From positions 4,869,721 through 4,933,720 of the forward strand of contig JAFMSR010000016.1 in NCBI GenBank assembly GCA_022818135.1: a stretch of 64,000 bases of DNA, read 5' to 3'. Both the position numbers and the translations under genes were made by a program. A model generated the notes under the pieces. The model had not been told where the DNA came from. It searched no databases and saw only the letters and a program-made list of their open reading frames with translations. Shown here in pieces: positions 60,079 through 64,000 of this stretch. Within the stretch, counting starts at the first letter, position 1; each line of letters begins with the position of its first letter. The stretch comes from Saxidomus purpurata (taxonomy: Eukaryota; Mollusca; Bivalvia; Venerida; Veneridae).

Positions 60079-61331
60079 CTGAAAATGAACACACATTATC
60101 TAAGTGTTTTGTCTCATATCAGATACAGTTGAATCAAGGCTCAAGCCAATGACCCTAAATCAGTGAGAGCTATGTTAGAGTGATTTTAAGTCAACGACTC
60201 CCAACCATTTCACCACGGTGGCGGTCTCCGACTGTCAAAGCACCAAGTTCGTTATCTAACCATGCAGAGTTAGTTTATAACTCTCTGGGCAACGCAGTTA
60301 GTGTGCGTATATTCTTTACAGTATATTATTTTGTACATTTTATAGCATGTAAACAAACCTGTTTGCGTGCATGGCTTTATTGGTGAATCTCATATGTATT
60401 AACCATGAAGGTCACTTTATCTTAATTTTAAAAACAAGTCTATATAAATCATTCAGGACATCGATAGAGCTGTATGTTGTTTATACATGTATGTGTAATT
60501 TCCATTTTACAACTTTGTAAAGAATTCATTTTGAAATACTTCTTTTTCGAAATACTATATTCTATAGTTTGTTTTATTTCGAGATTGTCTTCAGCTATCA
60601 TATTTGGTTTACTAAATCATTCGGCGTGACGGTGTCATCTATTTTTCGATATTCAATTTTTACATACCCAACCTTGCCTAGCTCTTTTCATAAAATGATC
60701 ACGCCAGTTTTGTTACATTCCAAGCCATAAATGTCTGTTACCTACGCCCCTACCCCACCCATCCTCTATTGCAAGAAATAAGAATTGGAAATGAACATAC
60801 GGACACATAAACACACTAGATTTTCAGTAGCTTTGACACACAATTGAATGAATTTGAGGTTGGATGATAATCCTTTGTAAACAATATGAAGAATAAGGCT
60901 ACATCTCGTCAATTTTTTTTAGACCAAACCCTATATTGTAGGACTATTTCTGTACAACAGACGTTGTAGTCCGCATAGGAGTGCTTTTTCGGCTTTATTT
61001 TGTCTTTTTACATTTATTTAAGAACCAAGCTAACAAAATATGATCTTATTTATGATCTTATGATTTTACCGCGGATTTTACCACATAACTACCCGGTAGA
61101 CTGAAACACTCTACCGGGTACTTATGTGGTAAAATACAAAAGATAAGTTCCGGAAAATAAGATCACATTTTGTTAGCTTGGTTCTTAAATAAATGTAAAA
61201 AGACAAACAAAGCCGGAGAAAGCATAATCCCGACCTCGAGCTCCTATGTAGTCCGGGCCCTTCCTTTGTTCACAATAAAACAGATATACAACTAAGTTAC
61301 ATTTGAGTTAATTTTGTGTCACAAGACATAC
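60079..61331. other. C3 intron 1
   Basis: No exon seen. Holds the 276-bp long-arm foldback element at 60973-61248. Confidence 0.5.
60973..61248. mobile_element. Foldback element with about 100-bp arms in C3 intron 1
   Basis: Arms containing 'tttttacatttatttaag' and 'aaccaagctaacaaaat' are inverted around a second inner palindrome (accacataa...acccggtag / ctaccgggt...ttatgtggt). Non-coding. Confidence 0.75.
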
Positions 61332-61401
61332 CTTGACCAAATACAGTCCCAAAACAACAAAATATTGTTATTACAGCAAGCTGTTTCAAATCCATTTTCA
61401 T
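61332..61401 (-). CDS. C3 exon 1: start codon and signal peptide
   Basis: ATG at 61399-61401 (minus), then MKMDLKQLAVITIFCCFGTV FGQ split by donor GTATGT after one base (phase 1): a classic 20-odd residue signal peptide. With exons 2-5 the spliced CDS is 70+166+227+375+116 = 954 nt, 317 aa. Predicted protein: signal peptide, about six EGF-like units in the MEGF/SREC style, one membrane helix, short basic tail. Likely a surface receptor for particles or apoptotic cells by family analogy. A second in-frame ATG lies two codons on. Confidence 0.8.
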
Positions 61402-63347
61402 AGTTTAAAAAATCTGTATCACATTTTATCCATACAAAGTACGGTAGTACGCTGATGAAATTTGATACTACTAGTTTTACTCTACAGTTCAATATTTGTA
61501 ATCCGTGAGCAGCAGTATAAAGTGATTTTGTTCTATTCAATAACACAGGTATTTCTAAAGGTGTTTGTGAATTATCAGACCAGAACAGAACCTTTAATGT
61601 TTATACAAATTTTAATTCTCCGTTTCGAAACAAGGAATTAACGTTACTATTGTTACAAGTTATAAATACTAATCGATTCACTCTAGATGGAATCAAACTC
61701 GAAGAGAAAGAGAGATATATCGAGGTGGAAATGTCTTGCCTATCCTTATGGTACTGGCGTGGCTCGAAACCCAGACCGTCTGGTCCTACTTAAGACGAAC
61801 GCACTACGACTGCGTCACGGTGACTCTACTACGAGTTATTTCAGATTTTTTCTCTCTCTCTCTTTTTGTGTGTGTGGGTGTGGGGGCTGGAGGAGGGGGG
61901 GGGGGGTGGAGGGGGAAGGCGGGGACTCTAACTGTGGATTAGTTATTGAACCCAATTGTTTCAAAAACACCACTGCCACTTGCCCTTAATTATTACTTTA
62001 TTTTTGTTCTGTTTTGTTTATTCATGCCACCATTTTCGCACTGTAATTATAGCACACACAACGATAATAGCCTTTAGTCAGTCAGTAACTTATAGAATTC
62101 ATTTTCATGTAATAAGAGTCTTTAATATCCTCCTTTATATTATTTCTTAGCAATTTCGATGAAACGCTCGATGAAAAAGTTAAGCTGTTACTTTCAGTCA
62201 GTAAGTTTTTAAAAAACTTAATAAAGAGTTGACGTGGAATATTTGAATTACCGTGTAACTTCTGGTTTCATCAAACTAGGGTAATGGCCTCATGTTTTGG
62301 AGTTATATTTTTTATGATACTATAAATAGAATTGCCCGTAAAAATAGGTCTATAGTAATTTGAATGGTATGTGTCATCATCGTGAATATTTTAGTGTTTT
62401 AAGTTATATTGTTATTCTGCTTGACAGGTAATCATTTCTGGATGTCATATAGATTATTTCTATAATGACGGAAATTTACCTCGCCGGACCAGTACTAAAC
62501 TCCAATATTCGGTAAGAAAACTGGCAGCTTTCTCGGAAGTTCTCACATACACGAACCCATCATCCTAAATCAGTCCAGAGGAGTATTGGTCAAGCCAGTG
62601 ACCTTGAACAAGGGAGGTCAGACGAGGCAGTCAGAACGAGGTTCATTTTCAGAGATAATATTTCAAATACGCAATACAGAGTACTTTCCAAAAATAATGC
62701 GTATAGCCACCCTGCTATAACCCTCATACCATTTAAGCATGGCTGCAAGAACGTAAATCCCAGCCCGAGCACGAGGTGTGTCCTGTTGCAAAGACACTGA
62801 TGCCACAGACGTTCCACATAGCTGTAAGTGGGTATATAGCGATAGAAAACTCACCGTCTCTCATGAGTTCGAGAGCGATTCAATAAGCTATACACGAAGC
62901 TTTCGTAATCGAACTAAAATAAATTCTATAAAAAAATCTTCAACATTGGTTGTCACTCTATATACCTGATAACCCTTCTATTTATTAAATAGAGACCAAT
63001 TTGTGTCAATCTTATTTCGAGACAGATTAATTAAGATGCATGAAAATTTAGTGCGTGCTGAGGAATATCAAAAAGGAACACAATACATCGTTTTGGTATC
63101 AAGTTTATATCATTTTGTAAAATCATTGGTAATGTCAACAGCTTAAATTAGTATATATTTAGACCGTTAAATCAATAATAAAGAAAGTGGATCTCTTAGA
63201 AATTTCTTAAGCAATACTAGTACCATAGCAACGTATTGTCAATTTCCAATGTGATGTCTTCTACTTCTATATCATATAAACGTTGTTTAACAGTTCAGTT
63301 AGGATTATTTGACAGCGACGTAACATATTATGAGTTTGAAACAATAC
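61402..63347. other. Region upstream of C3, no gene seen
   Basis: Putative promoter of C3 lies just above 61401 on the minus strand. A (CT)n / G-rich tract is at 61848-61925 (ctctctctct, then runs of G up to 12). Short open frames lack coding support. Confidence 0.4.
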
Positions 63348-63349
63348 TA

Positions 63350-63536
63350 CAGTAAACTCATTTTGTAACGAACTCCTTTGGACCATTTAAATGTGTTCCT
63401 TATATCTGGAGTTTGTTATATCCATATAACATTTTCATATAAAATGAAGAGAAAACAAAATTGGGGCAGAGAAAAAGTTTGTTCCTTATATCCGGATTTT
63501 CGCTACATCCGGAGTCGTTATGTACAGAGTTTACTG
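63350..63536. mobile_element. 187-bp mariner-type MITE (TA target)
   Basis: Inverted ends CAGTAAACTC / GAGTTTACTG flanked by TA on both sides. Internal 'ggatataaggaac' and 'atccggagtcgtta' link it to the diverged copies in each A-B spacer. Confidence 0.7.
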
Positions 63537-64000
63537 TATTTTACCCACCTAATGCGTCACTGTCACAATATCCTAATAGAACTGTAACAGATGTCAAATA
63601 GGTTTCAGCTAAAGCGCTTCCATGAAAGAATAATATTCAAACTATATATGTACAACAACGTTGTTTTAACTCCATTGCTTCATCTATGATGACGCATATT
63701 TATCACATAGTGTTGTAATGACATACAGTCACAAAGGGTTTTCCCATCACCCACACTGCCCGTCGTACGTCAACATTTTACTTCAAACGACATCGTGTTG
63801 TAATGACTCAGGGCATAGGTATTTTGGCATGACCCACACTGCCCCTCGAAGGCGAAAACTTAAAAAGACATCTTCTTTGAAACCACAGGGCATAGATCCT
63901 AGATATTTGGCATGAAGCATGGCCGAGTGAACCTCTACCATGAAATCATGACACAGGGTCAAAATTGACCCCGCTCGGGGTCTCTTGATTTTATATAGGT
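63537..64000. repeat. Dispersed-repeat remnants at window end
   Basis: 'cacactgcccgtcg' / 'cacactgcccctcg' with 'gggcatag' recur at 63750-63900. From about 63935 the sequence is a reverse-oriented copy of the dispersed repeat in element 2 (gggtcaaaattgacccc). Cut by the window edge. Confidence 0.45.

Larger units (their letters stand above)
45560..61401 (+). repeat. Segmental duplication unit 3 (A5-B3-C3)
   Basis: A third A-B-C copy with the same gene order and spacer. It alone retains all five exons of gene C. The tract from about 54900 to 58200 is almost identical to 8290-11560 of unit 1, whereas the flanking parts of the unit are clearly more diverged. Confidence 0.8.

Noticed and set aside
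61687..61989. 100-aa frame across the CT/G-rich tract
   Set aside because: Crosses simple sequence; no domain or splice context.

Overview
The window is eukaryotic, AT-rich and full of repeats. It most likely comes from a bivalve mollusc, perhaps a venerid-type clam. The evidence is phase-consistent GT-AG introns, multi-EGF and WSC/C-type-lectin-like receptors, a RING-less B-box/coiled-coil/beta-propeller (TRIM-like) gene, tRNA-derived SINEs, and dispersed 'gggtcaaaatttgaac'-type repeats that I associate with clam genomes. The organism call is inference.

The backbone is a tandem segmental duplication carrying three gene types in one order. Gene A (+) is a single-coding-exon type I receptor. 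Its ectodomain looks like a C-type-lectin-like domain split by a WSC-like module, followed by a second CTLD-like domain, and its tail is rich in YxxPhi motifs. Gene B (+) is the B-box/coiled-coil/propeller protein. Gene C (-) is a five-exon EGF-repeat membrane receptor.

Unit 1 (1-13500) has A1 (192-1871), B1 (5895-7382) and C1, which keeps exons 3-5 only. Unit 2 (13501-32076) has A2 with a 465-bp in-frame ectodomain deletion, B2 with a one-base frameshift, and C2 with exon 5 plus a damaged, truncated exon 4. Unit 2 is swollen by four unit-specific insertions of 0.63, 0.53, 3.5 and 3.95 kb. A partial unit (33650-38260) has A3 and downstream spacer but no B or C. A fragment A4 (tail only) lies directly after a GGGCT-pentamer array at 42885-43000. 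Unit 3 (about 45560-61401) has A5 (frameshifted), B3 (intact) and C3, the only complete C gene. C3 was reconstructed across five exons with matching intron phases and encodes 317 aa.

The rest is mobile-element material: foldback and TIR elements, SINEs, a truncated LINE, a near-perfect 340-bp palindrome and several minisatellites. The paralogous units act as natural empty sites, so insertion boundaries and target-site duplications can be read directly.

The most interesting hypothesis is a birth-and-death cluster of molluscan ITAM/ITIM-like immune receptors (A) interleaved with a TRIM-like and an EGF-repeat receptor. The copies differ in ectodomain integrity and tyrosine-motif content, as in paired activating/inhibitory receptor families. 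Intact coding copies are A1, A2, A3, B1, B3 and C3.
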